The notes under the pieces were generated by a model, which worked only from the letters and a program-made list of their open reading frames with translations, was not told where the DNA came from and did not search any database. A DNA stretch of 36,285 nt, taken from an uncultured Oscillospiraceae bacterium. Lineage in GTDB: Bacteria; Bacillota; Clostridia; Oscillospirales; Oscillospiraceae. Shown piece after piece: positions 17,441 through 24,890 of this stretch (position 1 is its first letter; every line of letters starts with the position of its first letter). The stretch covers positions 1 to 36,285 of the forward strand of contig CANRFC010000006.1 in the NCBI GenBank assembly GCA_947629795.1, written 5' to 3'. The position numbers and the translations under genes are program-made.

Positions 17441-18292
17441 TTACAGCCGCTGGCCCAGCTCCCGGGCCAGGGCGGCAAATTCCGGGATGCCCAGCCGCTC
17501 GCCCCGGACGTCGGCGGGGAGCCCGGCGGCGGAAATGCAGGCCGCCAGCTCCTCCTTGGACAGGGGAAAGGCGCTGGACAGGGCGTTGAGAAGGGTCTTG
17601 CGCCGCTGGTTAAAGGCCCCCCGCACCGCCTGGAAGAAGAGGGCCTCGTCATGGACGCATTCCGGCGCGGGGCGGGGGGTGAGCCTCACCACCGCCGAGG
17701 TCACCTTGGGGGCGGGGAGGAAGCACTCCCGGGGCACCTCAAAGAGGAGCTCCGCGGCGGCTTTGTACTGGCAGTAGAGGGAGAAAGCGCCGTAGTCCTT
17801 GCTGCCGGGGACGGCGCAGATGCGCTGGGCCACTTCCCGCTGGATCATCACCGTGACGGCGGAAAACAGGCCACTGTCCAGCAGGCGGGTGAGCACCGGG
17901 GTGGTGATGTTATAGGGCAGGTTGGCGCAGACCATGGGGGTGAGGCCGGGAAACTGCTCGGCGACCAGAGCCCTCAGGTCCAGCTTCATCACGTCGCCGG
18001 GAATGACGGTGACGTTGGGGCACTCCGAGAGGGTCTCGCCCAGGATGGGCAGCAGGTCCCGGTCCAGCTCCACGGCGGCCACCTTCCCGGCAAGCCGGGA
18101 GAGCTCCACGGTGAGGGGGCCGATGCCGGGGCCGATCTCCAGCACGCCTGTGCCGGCGCCCGCTCCGGAGGCGGCGGCAATGTCCCGGGGGACCCAGCTC
18201 TCGATGAGGAAGTTCTGCCCCAGGGACTTGGAAAAGTGAAAGCCGTGCCGGGCCAAAAGGGCCCGGATCTCGCTGATATCGCACAGGTCCAA
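17441..18292 (-). CDS. rsmA: 16S rRNA dimethyladenosine transferase
   Basis: This 283-residue enzyme (KsgA) dimethylates A1518 and A1519 of 16S rRNA during small-subunit maturation. It shows SKSLGQNFL near the N-terminus, the SAM motif LEIGPGIGPLT, an acidic end of strand 2 (AAVELDRDL), and motif IV NLPYNIT. The C-terminal helical domain has AFNQRRKTLLNAL. The start is TTG: AAAGGAGG lies 7 bases before it, whereas the longer frame (to 18355) runs into the promoter. It has its own promoter. Confidence 0.96.
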   Translation of the reverse strand: MDLCDISEIRALLARHGFHFSKSLGQNFLIESWVPRDIAAASGAGAGTGVLEIGPGIGPLTVELSRLAGKVAAVELDRDLLPILGETLSECPNVTVIPGDVMKLDLRALVAEQFPGLTPMVCANLPYNITTPVLTRLLDSGLFSAVTVMIQREVAQRICAVPGSKDYGAFSLYCQYKAAAELLFEVPRECFLPAPKVTSAVVRLTPRPAPECVHDEALFFQAVRGAFNQRRKTLLNALSSAFPLSKEELAACISAAGLPADVRGERLGIPEFAALARELGQRL

Positions 18293-18326
18293 AGCGGGAC
18301 CTCCTTTGGAAACAAATGTTGTGGAT

Positions 18327-18355
18327 AGTATATCACGCCCCGGCTTTGGCTGCAA
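18327..18355 (-). promoter_or_regulatory. Promoter of rsmA
   Basis: On the minus strand TTGCAG (18350-18355) and TATACT (18327-18332) are 17 bases apart, 35 bases before the TTG start and directly after the MATE terminator. Confidence 0.7.
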
Positions 18356-18363
18356 GGGCAGAG

Positions 18364-18393
18364 AAAAAGCGGACGCGTTATGCGTCCGCTTTT
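18364..18393 (-). terminator. Terminator of the MATE gene
   Basis: A 12-bp stem (18365-18376 with 18382-18393) ends in a T-run on the minus strand. The stop codon TAA of the MATE gene (18378-18380) sits in the five-base loop, so translation to the end would clear or disturb the hairpin. Confidence 0.8.
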
Positions 18394-19733
18394 GCGTCGT
18401 CTTTCCGCTTTTTCTTCAACACCAGGAAATACCCGCCGCACAGGGCGATCTGCACGATTGAGGAACAGGGGGTGGCAAGGCCCACATGGAAGAGGGAAAC
18501 CGGGGTGAGCCGGCTCATGGCGAAGGACACCGGGATGCGCACCCCGAAGGCGCCCACCAGGCCCTGGACCATGACGAAGCCGGTGCGGCCCATGCCGTTG
18601 AAGTAGCCGATAAAGGAGAAGAGGAAGGAGGTCAGCACCACGTCGATGGCGTAGGCCCGCAGGTAGTCCGCGGCGGCGGCGACGATCTCGGCGTCCTTGT
18701 TGAACAGCCCGGCCAGCACGTCGCCGTGGAAGAAGGAGAGATAGCTGATGACCACGCCTACGCAGAGGGAGGCCAGGATGCCCCGGAGAAGGGCCTTACC
18801 GGCCCGGTCCAGCCGCCCAGCTCCCACATTCTGGGCCACAAAGGAGGTGATGGCCTGGGCGAAGGCCGAGGGGACCAGCATGATGAAGCCGCACACCCGC
18901 TCCGCCACCCCCACCCCCGCCGAGGCCACCAGCCCCAGGGAGTTAACAATGGAGAGGATGACCAGGAAGGACACCGACACAAGGCCGTCCTGAAGGGCCA
19001 CCGGCGCCCCCAGGCGGAGGGTCCGGGCCACGGGCCGGTCCCGGAAGCCGATGTCCCGCAGGGCGAAGGAAAAGGGGAGCCCCCGATGGAGGATCACCAG
19101 GAGGGAGACCGCCACGCTGATCCCCTGGGCCGCCACGGTGGCGATGGCCGCCCCCAGGGCGCCCAGACCGGCCACCCGCACCAGGAGATAGTCTCCGGCG
19201 ATATTGGCTACACAGGCCACGAAAACGGTGAACAGAGGGGTCTCGGAGTCCCCCAGCCCCCGGAAGACGCTGCCCAGGACGTTGTAGGCGGCGATGAAGC
19301 ACAGTCCCGCGCCGCAGGTGCGGATGTAGGCGACGGTGGGGGCGACGGCCTCCTCCGGGGCGTTGGTGAGGGAGGCCAGAGCCCCCGCGCCGGGGACCAC
19401 CAGAAGGGTGATCAGGGCGGTGACCACCGCCAGGAGGGCCACCCCGCCGCCGATGACCCGGCCCGCCTCGTCCCTCCGGCCCTGGCCCAGGGTCTGCCCC
19501 AGCAGGACGGTGGTGCCCATGGTCAGGCCCACGATGACGCTGGTGATGGACTGCATGAGCTGGCTGCCGGTGGACACCGCCGAAACGTCGGCGGCGGTGG
19601 CGAACTTGCCCACCATCCACAGGTCCACCGCACCGTAGGCGGTCTGAAGGATGAGGGCGGCCAGGATGGGAAGGGAAAAGCGCAGCAGAGGCAGGAATAC
19701 CCCGCCAGTGGTAAAGTCATTGGTCTTGGCCAT
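18378..19733 (-). CDS. MATE-family multidrug/metabolite exporter
   Basis: This 451-residue membrane protein has 12 hydrophobic segments in two related halves. The N-terminal half has LRFSLPILAALILQTAYGAVDLWMVGKF, the usual MATE opening; the second half repeats the pattern at about residue 235 (RLGAPVALQDGLVSVSFLVILSIVNSLG). Members export cationic drugs or dyes with Na+ or H+. The ATG at 19733 is chosen because the family starts there and GGGGG lies about 10 bases upstream; the frame is open further upstream, through the leader. Regulation by the preceding leader is likely. Confidence 0.92.
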   Translation of the reverse strand: MAKTNDFTTGGVFLPLLRFSLPILAALILQTAYGAVDLWMVGKFATAADVSAVSTGSQLMQSITSVIVGLTMGTTVLLGQTLGQGRRDEAGRVIGGGVALLAVVTALITLLVVPGAGALASLTNAPEEAVAPTVAYIRTCGAGLCFIAAYNVLGSVFRGLGDSETPLFTVFVACVANIAGDYLLVRVAGLGALGAAIATVAAQGISVAVSLLVILHRGLPFSFALRDIGFRDRPVARTLRLGAPVALQDGLVSVSFLVILSIVNSLGLVASAGVGVAERVCGFIMLVPSAFAQAITSFVAQNVGAGRLDRAGKALLRGILASLCVGVVISYLSFFHGDVLAGLFNKDAEIVAAAADYLRAYAIDVVLTSFLFSFIGYFNGMGRTGFVMVQGLVGAFGVRIPVSFAMSRLTPVSLFHVGLATPCSSIVQIALCGGYFLVLKKKRKDDAKADA

Positions 19734-19821
19734 AGGATGATACCCCCTGAAAAAAGCCGGATAAGAAGCGGACCTCTCGGTCCGCCATCTTATCCGGCCA
19801 ACGGGTCTCTTGGCGCGCCAT
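19717..19821 (-). CDS. Possible 34-residue leader peptide upstream of the MATE gene
   Basis: A small frame begins at ATG (19821-19819), runs through the terminator hairpin, and stops at TGA 15 bases inside the MATE gene in another frame. It contains KMADREVRFLSGFFQG across the stem. GGAGG lies 11 bases before the start. Ribosomes on it would unfold the terminator. The reading frame is real; translation is inferred. Confidence 0.4.
   Translation of the reverse strand: MARQETRWPDKMADREVRFLSGFFQGVSSYGQDQ
19750..19798 (-). terminator. Leader terminator (possible attenuator) of the MATE gene
   Basis: On the minus strand a 10-bp stem (19756-19765 with 19789-19798) continues into a 7-bp inner stem with a four-base loop, then T6. 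It lies between the promoter and the MATE start, so full-length mRNA needs read-through. A hairpin upstream, CGGGTC/GACCCG with an inner TGGCGCGCCA, may be part of the switch. Confidence 0.75.
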
Positions 19822-19851
19822 GGGACCCGCAACCTCCGATGAACAAAGGCT

Positions 19852-19880
19852 ATTGTAGTGATTTTTCCCGGAAATGTCAA
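19852..19880 (-). promoter_or_regulatory. Promoter of the MATE gene
   Basis: TTGACA (19875-19880) and TACAAT (19852-19857) are exactly 17 bases apart on the minus strand. It starts 4 bases past the stop of the DUF4179 gene and would give a leader of about 110 bases. Confidence 0.82.
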
Positions 19881-19884
19881 GGGG

Positions 19885-21264
19885 TCACTTCAGCTCGACC
19901 TCAATGGGCCGGTCCAGCTCTGCCATCCGGGTGTAGCTCAGCTTCATCTCCACCGTGGAGAAGGGGTAGTCCGGCAGCACGAACTCGTCGCACTTGACGG
20001 TGGTGCCGTCCTCCAGCTTCCGGGAGTAGTAGCTCCCCTCGTTCAGCCGGTACTCGGTCCCCTCCGGGTCCCGGTAGTCCCAGTTGAAGCCGGACTGCCC
20101 TACGTCGGGCACGGCCACGGTCAGGCGGACGTTTTCTCCCTCCCGCTGAGCTTCTACAAAGCGGAAGCCCTCGGGCAGATTTTCGGCGTCCCCCGTTTCC
20201 AGGTCAAATTTGACCCACTCTTTGCCCTTGTCCAGCCAGTTTGCCCCCATGATGTGGAGGGTATAGGGCCCCTTCCCGGAGAAGTAGGGGCTTTCCAGGT
20301 AGTAGTAGACCTGGCCGTTTTCCTCGTCCCCGCCGGTGGAGATGAGGATGCCGCTGCTGCCGCTGCGGCTGCCGTCCTCGTAGCGGCTGCCCTTGGCGTC
20401 GGTGAGGTAGAACTGCAGCCCCTTGCACCAGGCGGTGTTGTCGGGATCGAAGGACACCTTCAGCCGGGCGTGGGTGGGGTTGATCTCCAGGGTTTCCAGG
20501 CACAGCCGCTGGGAGTCCACCTCCACCCATTTGTTCAGCTCCAGGGTCTCACCGGGAGCGGTGAGGCGGGGGTCCAGGGTCAGATCGAAGGTGAATTCGG
20601 CCACGATATTCCTCGCTCCTTCAGGCTGAGGATCGCCTGTATGGCCCTCCACCGGGGCCTCGGCAGATTCGGCAAAGTCCTGTATCCCCTCCACCTGGCA
20701 CCTTACCTGGAACCGCTCAGGGGCCTGGTAGCCCTCGTTGAAGTTGGCGTTGAAGTCGGCCATCTCCCCCGGCCGGGCGGTGCCGCTGGTGAGCCCGTAG
20801 CCGTGGAGCCCCTCCCCGTCCGGCCCGGACAGGTCCGCCGAGAGGAGATAGTGGTCAAAATCTCCGCCGGAGAGGGTGTAGAAAAAGTTGACCTGCATCT
20901 GGTCCAAGATCAGGTATTCCAGCTTCATGGTCACGCCGTTGGCGGTCTGCTCCTGGCCCACGTATTGGATATAGTCGTTCTCCACCGCGGCCTTCAGGCT
21001 GGGGGAGAGGGCCACGGCGGCGGCCAGGTCCTTCAGGAAGGGCACCCTCTTGCAGGCCATGGCGAAGGGGACCGACAGGTTGACCATCAGGGCGAAGGCG
21101 GCGGCCATCCCCCCCAGGGAGGCCAGAGCGGCGCCCCAGTCCCGGCGGCGGCTGTGGCGGCGGGCCCGCCTGGCGGCGCGCTCCACGCTGCCGTCCAGGG
21201 CGGCGGGGACACCTTGGGCGTCCAACTGAGCCAGCAGGGCGGTAAATTCTTCATTGCGGTTCAT
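19885..21264 (-). CDS. DUF4179-type membrane protein, probable anti-sigma factor
   Basis: This 459-residue protein has a short cytoplasmic N-terminus (about 45 residues, Arg-rich near the membrane), one membrane segment (about 46-68) and a large outer region. The outer region opens with the DUF4179 pattern VNLSVPFAMACKRVPFL...ENDYIQYVGQEQTANGVTMKLEYLILDQMQVNFFYTL; the rest looks like beta-sandwich repeats. Its start overlaps the stop of the ECF sigma gene, the usual sigma/anti-sigma layout. It most likely holds that sigma factor at the membrane and senses an envelope signal. The function is inferred from pairing. Confidence 0.82.
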   Translation of the reverse strand: MNRNEEFTALLAQLDAQGVPAALDGSVERAARRARRHSRRRDWGAALASLGGMAAAFALMVNLSVPFAMACKRVPFLKDLAAAVALSPSLKAAVENDYIQYVGQEQTANGVTMKLEYLILDQMQVNFFYTLSGGDFDHYLLSADLSGPDGEGLHGYGLTSGTARPGEMADFNANFNEGYQAPERFQVRCQVEGIQDFAESAEAPVEGHTGDPQPEGARNIVAEFTFDLTLDPRLTAPGETLELNKWVEVDSQRLCLETLEINPTHARLKVSFDPDNTAWCKGLQFYLTDAKGSRYEDGSRSGSSGILISTGGDEENGQVYYYLESPYFSGKGPYTLHIMGANWLDKGKEWVKFDLETGDAENLPEGFRFVEAQREGENVRLTVAVPDVGQSGFNWDYRDPEGTEYRLNEGSYYSRKLEDGTTVKCDEFVLPDYPFSTVEMKLSYTRMAELDRPIEVELK

Positions 21265-21734
21265 GGCTCCTCCTCCTTTTCTTCCAAGTCAAGGCGCAGC
21301 AGGGCGAGCGCCCTGCGCTGGCGGGTGGAGACCGTCCCGGGCGGGATGTCCAGGGTCCGGGCGGTCTCGGCCAGGGTCAGGCCGGTGAAATAGCGCAGGA
21401 CGATGACGGTGCGCAGTTCCTCCGGGAGCCGCTCCACCGCGTCCCGGAGGGGGAGGGGATCAAAGTCCTCCCGGGCGGTCTCGGGCAGCTCCTCAGTGGC
21501 GGTCTCCCGCTTCTGCCGGCGCAGCTCCTGGTTGCAGACGTTCATCAGAATGCGGGTGAGCCAGGTGGTGAAATATTCCGGCTGCCGCAGCTTCTTTCGG
21601 GCCAGAAACCCCTTGTAGATGGCCTCGTCCACCGCGTCGATGGCCAGCGCCTCGCTGCCCAGATAGAGCAGGGCGGTGCGGTAGAGCTTGGGCTTCCACG
21701 CCTCGGCCCGCCGGGCGAATTCCAGTTCCTCCAA
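21261..21734 (-). CDS. ECF-type RNA polymerase sigma factor
   Basis: This 157-residue factor has region 2 (LYRTALLYLGSEALAIDAVDEAIYKGFLARKKL...FTTWLTRILMNVCNQELRR) and region 4 (LRDAVERLPEELRTVIVLRYFTGLTLAETARTLDIPPGTVSTRQRRALALLR), as in SigV/SigW-like factors. The start is TTG, because GGAGG lies 9 bases before it; a GTG 21 bases upstream would place the ribosome site inside the gene. It overlaps the membrane partner gene by four bases. Target promoters are unknown. Confidence 0.93.
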   Translation of the reverse strand: MEELEFARRAEAWKPKLYRTALLYLGSEALAIDAVDEAIYKGFLARKKLRQPEYFTTWLTRILMNVCNQELRRQKRETATEELPETAREDFDPLPLRDAVERLPEELRTVIVLRYFTGLTLAETARTLDIPPGTVSTRQRRALALLRLDLEEKEEEP

Positions 21735-21796
21735 ATTCCCCTCGCCTCCTTTCACCTGTTAGATATTTTGCGCCGCCCTTTTCATTTCTCTCCTGT

Positions 21797-21846
21797 AAAA
21801 AAATCGGAGACAGCAAGGGACGGGTCGGAGACCCGTCCCTTGCTGT
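21797..21846 (-). terminator. Terminator of the WYL/GyrI gene cluster
   Basis: A perfect 17-bp stem (21810-21826 with 21830-21846) with a 3-base loop is followed on the minus strand by CTCCGA and T7. It ends the transcript of the GyrI-like genes and separates them from the ECF gene. Confidence 0.8.
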
Positions 21847-21856
21847 GGGATACGTG

Positions 21857-22489
21857 TTATACTTTTCTGACCGGGGTCCGCAGCACCGTCTTCCGCCGCT
21901 GGGGAGCCACTCTCCGGGGGTCGGAGAGATAGATCTCGTGGTGGAACCGCTCAAGGCTTATGTCGGGCACACAGCCCGCCCCGGCGGCAAAGTCCTCCAT
22001 GGCCCGGAGGGTGGCGGGCTCGTCATCGTAGGAGCCCAGGTGCATGCACTGGACGCACAGTCCCTCCTCATAGGGCAGAAGCTCCACCTGGGAGAAGTCC
22101 TGCTTTTTCTTGCGACCGGCCTCCTCCACCGCCCAGGCAAAGTCAGCCCCGGTGACGAAGTCGGGCAGGCGGAGCAGGGCGATCCACCGGAACCTCTCCT
22201 TGTGGGCGTAGTCCACGGCACCGCAGCCCTCCTGCCACCAGAAGCCCTCCAGCGGCGGGACCACATAGTCGAAGTAGCCCTCGATCCGGTGGTCCCCCAG
22301 CTTGCTCATCTTGATGGTGAAGGCCACACCGTAGAGCAGGCCAATGGCCCGTTGATACTCGCCCTCCGGGTCGTTGGGGTCGCCCTTCCCCCGGACAGCG
22401 AGGAAGTTCATGGCAGGCACCGTGACCAGCCCAGGCTTGGCGGGGGGCAGGTAGAACTCCTTGTACTCCTTCTTGAAATCAAAGGCCAT
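21857..22489 (-). CDS. GyrI-like effector-binding domain protein
   Basis: This 210-residue soluble protein matches the GyrI-like small-molecule-binding family, with KPGLVTVPAMNFLAVRGKGDPN near the N-terminus, LLYGVAFTIKMSK, and GYFDYVVPPLEGFWW. Such proteins bind or hydrolyse hydrophobic compounds and are often next to WYL or MerR regulators. The ATG has a GAAGGAG site inside the end of the preceding gene, 5 bases away. It is the last gene of a cluster led by the WYL regulator; drug binding is inferred. Confidence 0.85.
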   Translation of the reverse strand: MAFDFKKEYKEFYLPPAKPGLVTVPAMNFLAVRGKGDPNDPEGEYQRAIGLLYGVAFTIKMSKLGDHRIEGYFDYVVPPLEGFWWQEGCGAVDYAHKERFRWIALLRLPDFVTGADFAWAVEEAGRKKKQDFSQVELLPYEEGLCVQCMHLGSYDDEPATLRAMEDFAAGAGCVPDISLERFHHEIYLSDPRRVAPQRRKTVLRTPVRKV

Positions 22490-22494
22490 GGATA

Positions 22495-22941
22495 TCACTC
22501 CTTCACCGCGATCCAGAGGTAACAGTGGCATTTCCCGTCCTTGGCGTACTCCGCCGGGACGGTGCTCTCGTAGTCCTCCGTAAAAGCCCGCTTCAGGGAG
22601 CCGTCTCCCCACACCTGTTCCCAGGCCGCCCGGGTGCAGGCGGTGAGGTCTTCCCCGGCGGCCTCGAATTTCCGACAGTGCCCCTGGGCGGCCTGCTTGT
22701 CCAGGGCGGGGAAAAAGTCCGCCGTCACCGTCATCACGGTGAGGTCGTAGGCTCCCTCGGCGCCCTTTTCATAGTTGGAGTACCGGGAGATGGGGGAGAG
22801 CCCGGAACGGAAGGCCCCGGCGCTGTCAAAGAGCAGGGGGAGCTTGCCGCTCTGCACGTCCTCCCACAGCGCCGCAATGGCGGCCATCCCTTCCGGGGAG
22901 TTGTCCGCGCGCAGGGTGACGGCCGAGAGCCGGTAGCTCAT
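22495..22941 (-). CDS. Putative effector-binding (AraC/GyrI-like) protein
   Basis: This 148-residue soluble protein is probably a stand-alone effector-binding domain. The stretch SPISRYSNYEKGAEGAYDL then TVMTVTADFFPAL, and the end KCHCYLWIAVKE, resemble the two-repeat GyrI/AraC ligand domain, but similarity by eye is weak. The ATG has GGAGGG upstream and overlaps the stop of the zinc-ribbon gene by four bases. It sits between two genes of the same WYL-led cluster. Confidence 0.6.
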   Translation of the reverse strand: MSYRLSAVTLRADNSPEGMAAIAALWEDVQSGKLPLLFDSAGAFRSGLSPISRYSNYEKGAEGAYDLTVMTVTADFFPALDKQAAQGHCRKFEAAGEDLTACTRAAWEQVWGDGSLKRAFTEDYESTVPAEYAKDGKCHCYLWIAVKE

Positions 22942-23213
22942 TTCTTTTCCCTCCACCGCAGGAGCTGGGGGAAGAATTTCCGCATCTGCTCCTTGGCGTC
23001 GTCCTCGGTCATGCCGGGGTTTTCCTCGACCATCATGGGGGCGCAGAAGTCGATCATCTCCTCCATGGTCATCTCGCCGGTGAACTTGCCCTTATCATAG
23101 CAGTACTTGCAGTAGTGGGGGCTCGTAGAGCCGTCGGCCTCAGTGCCGCGGAGGGTGGGGTCGGTGAGGGGCATGCCGCAGGACTGGCAGAAGGGGGTGG
23201 TCTCGATGTTCAT
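22938..23213 (-). CDS. Zinc-ribbon domain protein (internal start)
   Basis: This 91-residue product is probably also made on its own. Its ATG has an AAAGGAGG site 9 bases upstream and a -10 box further up. It has two zinc-binding pairs, CQSCGMPL and HYCKYCYDKG, then an acidic helical tail (MTMEEMIDFCAPMMVEENPGMTEDDAKEQMRKFFPQL), matching the putative zinc-ribbon family. It overlaps the next gene by ATGA. Its function is unknown; the context suggests a role with the effector-binding proteins. Confidence 0.75.
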   Translation of the reverse strand: MNIETTPFCQSCGMPLTDPTLRGTEADGSTSPHYCKYCYDKGKFTGEMTMEEMIDFCAPMMVEENPGMTEDDAKEQMRKFFPQLLRWREKK

Positions 23214-24182
23214 GGTTGGGGCCTCCTTTGTATGAGATGATCCTATGATAGCACCCAAACCCTGACACCCTATGTCAGGGTTTTCACAGCGGGCAATAAT
23301 TTGCCGGGCCAGCTCGGCCACCGTTTTCCGCACCCGCTCCGGTTCCAAAATCTCCATCATCGGCCCGAAGGAGAGGAGATAGCCGTAGACCCAGTTGTCC
23401 TCGGGGAACTCGGTCTCCACCAGGAAAGAGCCGTCTGGAAGGGGGGTGACCTGCTCCGGCTCGAACTCGTCATAGGCCCGGAAGGCCAGGGCGGGGGAGA
23501 GGCGAAGCTTCAGCTTTACCGCGGGCCAGGAGGGGCGGCTTCCGCCATCAATGGGCGGCGGGGCCAGAGGGGTGACGAAGGTCCTCCCGGTCACCGCCAG
23601 GTCCCGGATACGGGAGAGCTTGAAGGTGCGGTAGCTCTGCCTGTCAAGGCAAAGAGCTTGCAGGTACCACGCCTGTCCCTTGAAAATGAGCTTGGCCGGA
23701 AGGGCTTGACGGGGGGCGGTTTCGCCGTAAGAGCCGGCATAGGTAAAGGTGATCACCTTGCGTCCCAGGATGGCCTCCCGCAAGGCGTCAAAGACGGCCC
23801 GGTCCCCCTTGCCGGCCCCCCAGCGGGACAGATCCACCTCCAGCCAGTGGGGTTCCGAGCGCCGGAACAGCCCGGAGAGCTTCTCCAGGGCCTCGTCGGC
23901 CCCTAAACCGGGGTTGCCCGCCAGGGAGCGCAACGCGGTAAGAAGGGCGGCCTGCTCGTCATCGGAGAAGACCGCCCGGTCCAGGGTGTAGTGGTCCAGA
24001 AGGGCCACCCCGCCGTTTCGCCCCGGCTCGGCATAGATGGGCACTCCGGCAGCGGAGAGGGCGTCCACGTCCCGGTAAATGGTCCGCACCGACACCTCAA
24101 ACCGCTCCGAGAGTGCCCCCGCGGAGGTTTTGCCGTGCTCCAGAAGGTAGTAGACCAGCTCAAACAGCCGGGACTGGGACAT
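22938..24182 (-). CDS. WYL-domain (YafY-type) regulator fused in frame to a zinc-ribbon protein
   Basis: One open frame encodes 414 residues. Residues 1-60 are a winged helix (SAGALSERFEVSVRTIYRDVDALSAAG). About 130-205 is the WYL ligand domain, with the literal motif in GQAWYLQAL. About 230-300 is the C-terminal WCX-like part. Residues 301-323 are an odd linker that translates a promoter-like intergenic stretch, and 324-414 are the zinc ribbon. No stop codon separates them; I checked the codons from 23310 to 23213. The ATG at 24182 has AAGGGAGGG upstream. The family usually ends near residue 300-310, so this is a fusion, a lost stop codon or a sequencing error. WYL proteins regulate stress or drug-related neighbours. 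Confidence 0.8.
   Translation of the reverse strand: MSQSRLFELVYYLLEHGKTSAGALSERFEVSVRTIYRDVDALSAAGVPIYAEPGRNGGVALLDHYTLDRAVFSDDEQAALLTALRSLAGNPGLGADEALEKLSGLFRRSEPHWLEVDLSRWGAGKGDRAVFDALREAILGRKVITFTYAGSYGETAPRQALPAKLIFKGQAWYLQALCLDRQSYRTFKLSRIRDLAVTGRTFVTPLAPPPIDGGSRPSWPAVKLKLRLSPALAFRAYDEFEPEQVTPLPDGSFLVETEFPEDNWVYGYLLSFGPMMEILEPERVRKTVAELARQIIARCENPDIGCQGLGAIIGSSHTKEAPTMNIETTPFCQSCGMPLTDPTLRGTEADGSTSPHYCKYCYDKGKFTGEMTMEEMIDFCAPMMVEENPGMTEDDAKEQMRKFFPQLLRWREKK
23245..23283 (-). promoter_or_regulatory. Internal promoter and operator before the zinc-ribbon gene
   Basis: A perfect inverted repeat AAACCCTGACA-N5-TGTCAGGGTTT (23257-23283) covers the -35 region of TATCAT (23245-23250, minus strand). 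The -35 itself is poor, as in activator-controlled promoters. The WYL regulator is the likely ligand-responsive binder. Confidence 0.65.
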
Positions 24183-24198
24183 GGCGAGCCCTCCCTTC

Positions 24199-24225
24199 AA
24201 AAAATGGGCGGGCAAAAGCCCGCCC
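24199..24225 (-). terminator. Terminator after recR
   Basis: GGGCGGGC-TTTT-GCCCGCCC (24206-24225) is followed on the minus strand by ATTTTTTG. The T-run ends just before the ribosome site of the WYL gene, so that gene depends on read-through or an unseen promoter. Confidence 0.8.
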
Positions 24226-24232
24226 AAAAGCA

Positions 24233-24835
24233 TCACATTTCTCTTCTGCCCTCCAGCGCCCGAGTGAGGGTGGCGTCGTCGGCGTACTCCAACTGCCCGC
24301 CCACGGGCACGCCGTAGGCCAGCCGGGTGACCTTCACCCCGAAGGGTTTCAGCAGCCGGGACAGGTACATGGCGGTGGCCTCCCCCTCGGTGGTGGGGTT
24401 GGTGGCCATGATGACCTCCTGGATGCCCCCGGCGGAGACCCGCTCCACCAGCTCGGTGATGTGCAGGTCGTCGGGTCCCACGTGGTTCATGGGGGAGATG
24501 ACCCCGTGGAGCACGTGATAGCGGCCGCTGTACTCCCGGGAGCGCTCCAGAGCCACCACGTCCTTGGGGTCGGCCACTACGCACACCATGGTCTCGTCCC
24601 GCTTGGAGCTGCGGCAGATGGGGCACAGCCCCTCCCCCTCGGTGAAGTTCTGGCACACCGGGCACAGGGCGATGTGGGCCTTGGCGTTGACGATGGCGTC
24701 GGCAAAGGCCTGGGCCTCCTCCTGGGGCAGGCCCAACACGAAGAAGGCCAGCCGCTGGGCGGACTTCTTGCCCACCCCGGGCAGCCGGGCAAACTGCTCC
24801 ACTAAATTTTCCAGCGCCGGAGGAAAGTATTCCAT
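24233..24835 (-). CDS. recR: Recombination mediator RecR
   Basis: This 200-residue protein acts with RecF/RecO to load RecA at single-strand gaps. It has the N-terminal helix-hairpin-helix (FARLPGVGKKSAQRLAFF), a four-cysteine zinc finger (C58, C61, C71, C74) and a Toprim domain (VVADPKDVVALERS, MATNPTTEGEATAMYL), then the Walker-like C-terminus (RLAYGVPVGGQLEYAD). The ATG at 24835 gives the family length; one 15 bases upstream lacks a ribosome site. It is 55 bases after rpe. The usual partner dnaX is not in this window. Confidence 0.97.
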   Translation of the reverse strand: MEYFPPALENLVEQFARLPGVGKKSAQRLAFFVLGLPQEEAQAFADAIVNAKAHIALCPVCQNFTEGEGLCPICRSSKRDETMVCVVADPKDVVALERSREYSGRYHVLHGVISPMNHVGPDDLHITELVERVSAGGIQEVIMATNPTTEGEATAMYLSRLLKPFGVKVTRLAYGVPVGGQLEYADDATLTRALEGRREM

Positions 24836-24890
24836 GGGATCCGACCTCATTTCATAGGAGATGGGAAGTGCGAGCGGAGCTCTGCTGCCC

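Noticed and set aside
16838-18328. Long plus-strand frames over AEC/rsmA (16838-18328) and over the MATE gene (18486-19997)
   Set aside because: Antisense to recognisable genes, with low-complexity translations.
19734-19851. Known guanidine (ykkC, mini-ykkC) riboswitch before the MATE gene
   Set aside because: No ACGR loops or conserved ykkC core could be seen; the structure is better read as an attenuator of unknown type.
24183-24665. N-terminal extension of the WYL regulator to a 575-residue product
   Set aside because: It would be an out-of-frame reading of recR and the terminator; the start with AAGGGAGGG at 24182 fits the family.
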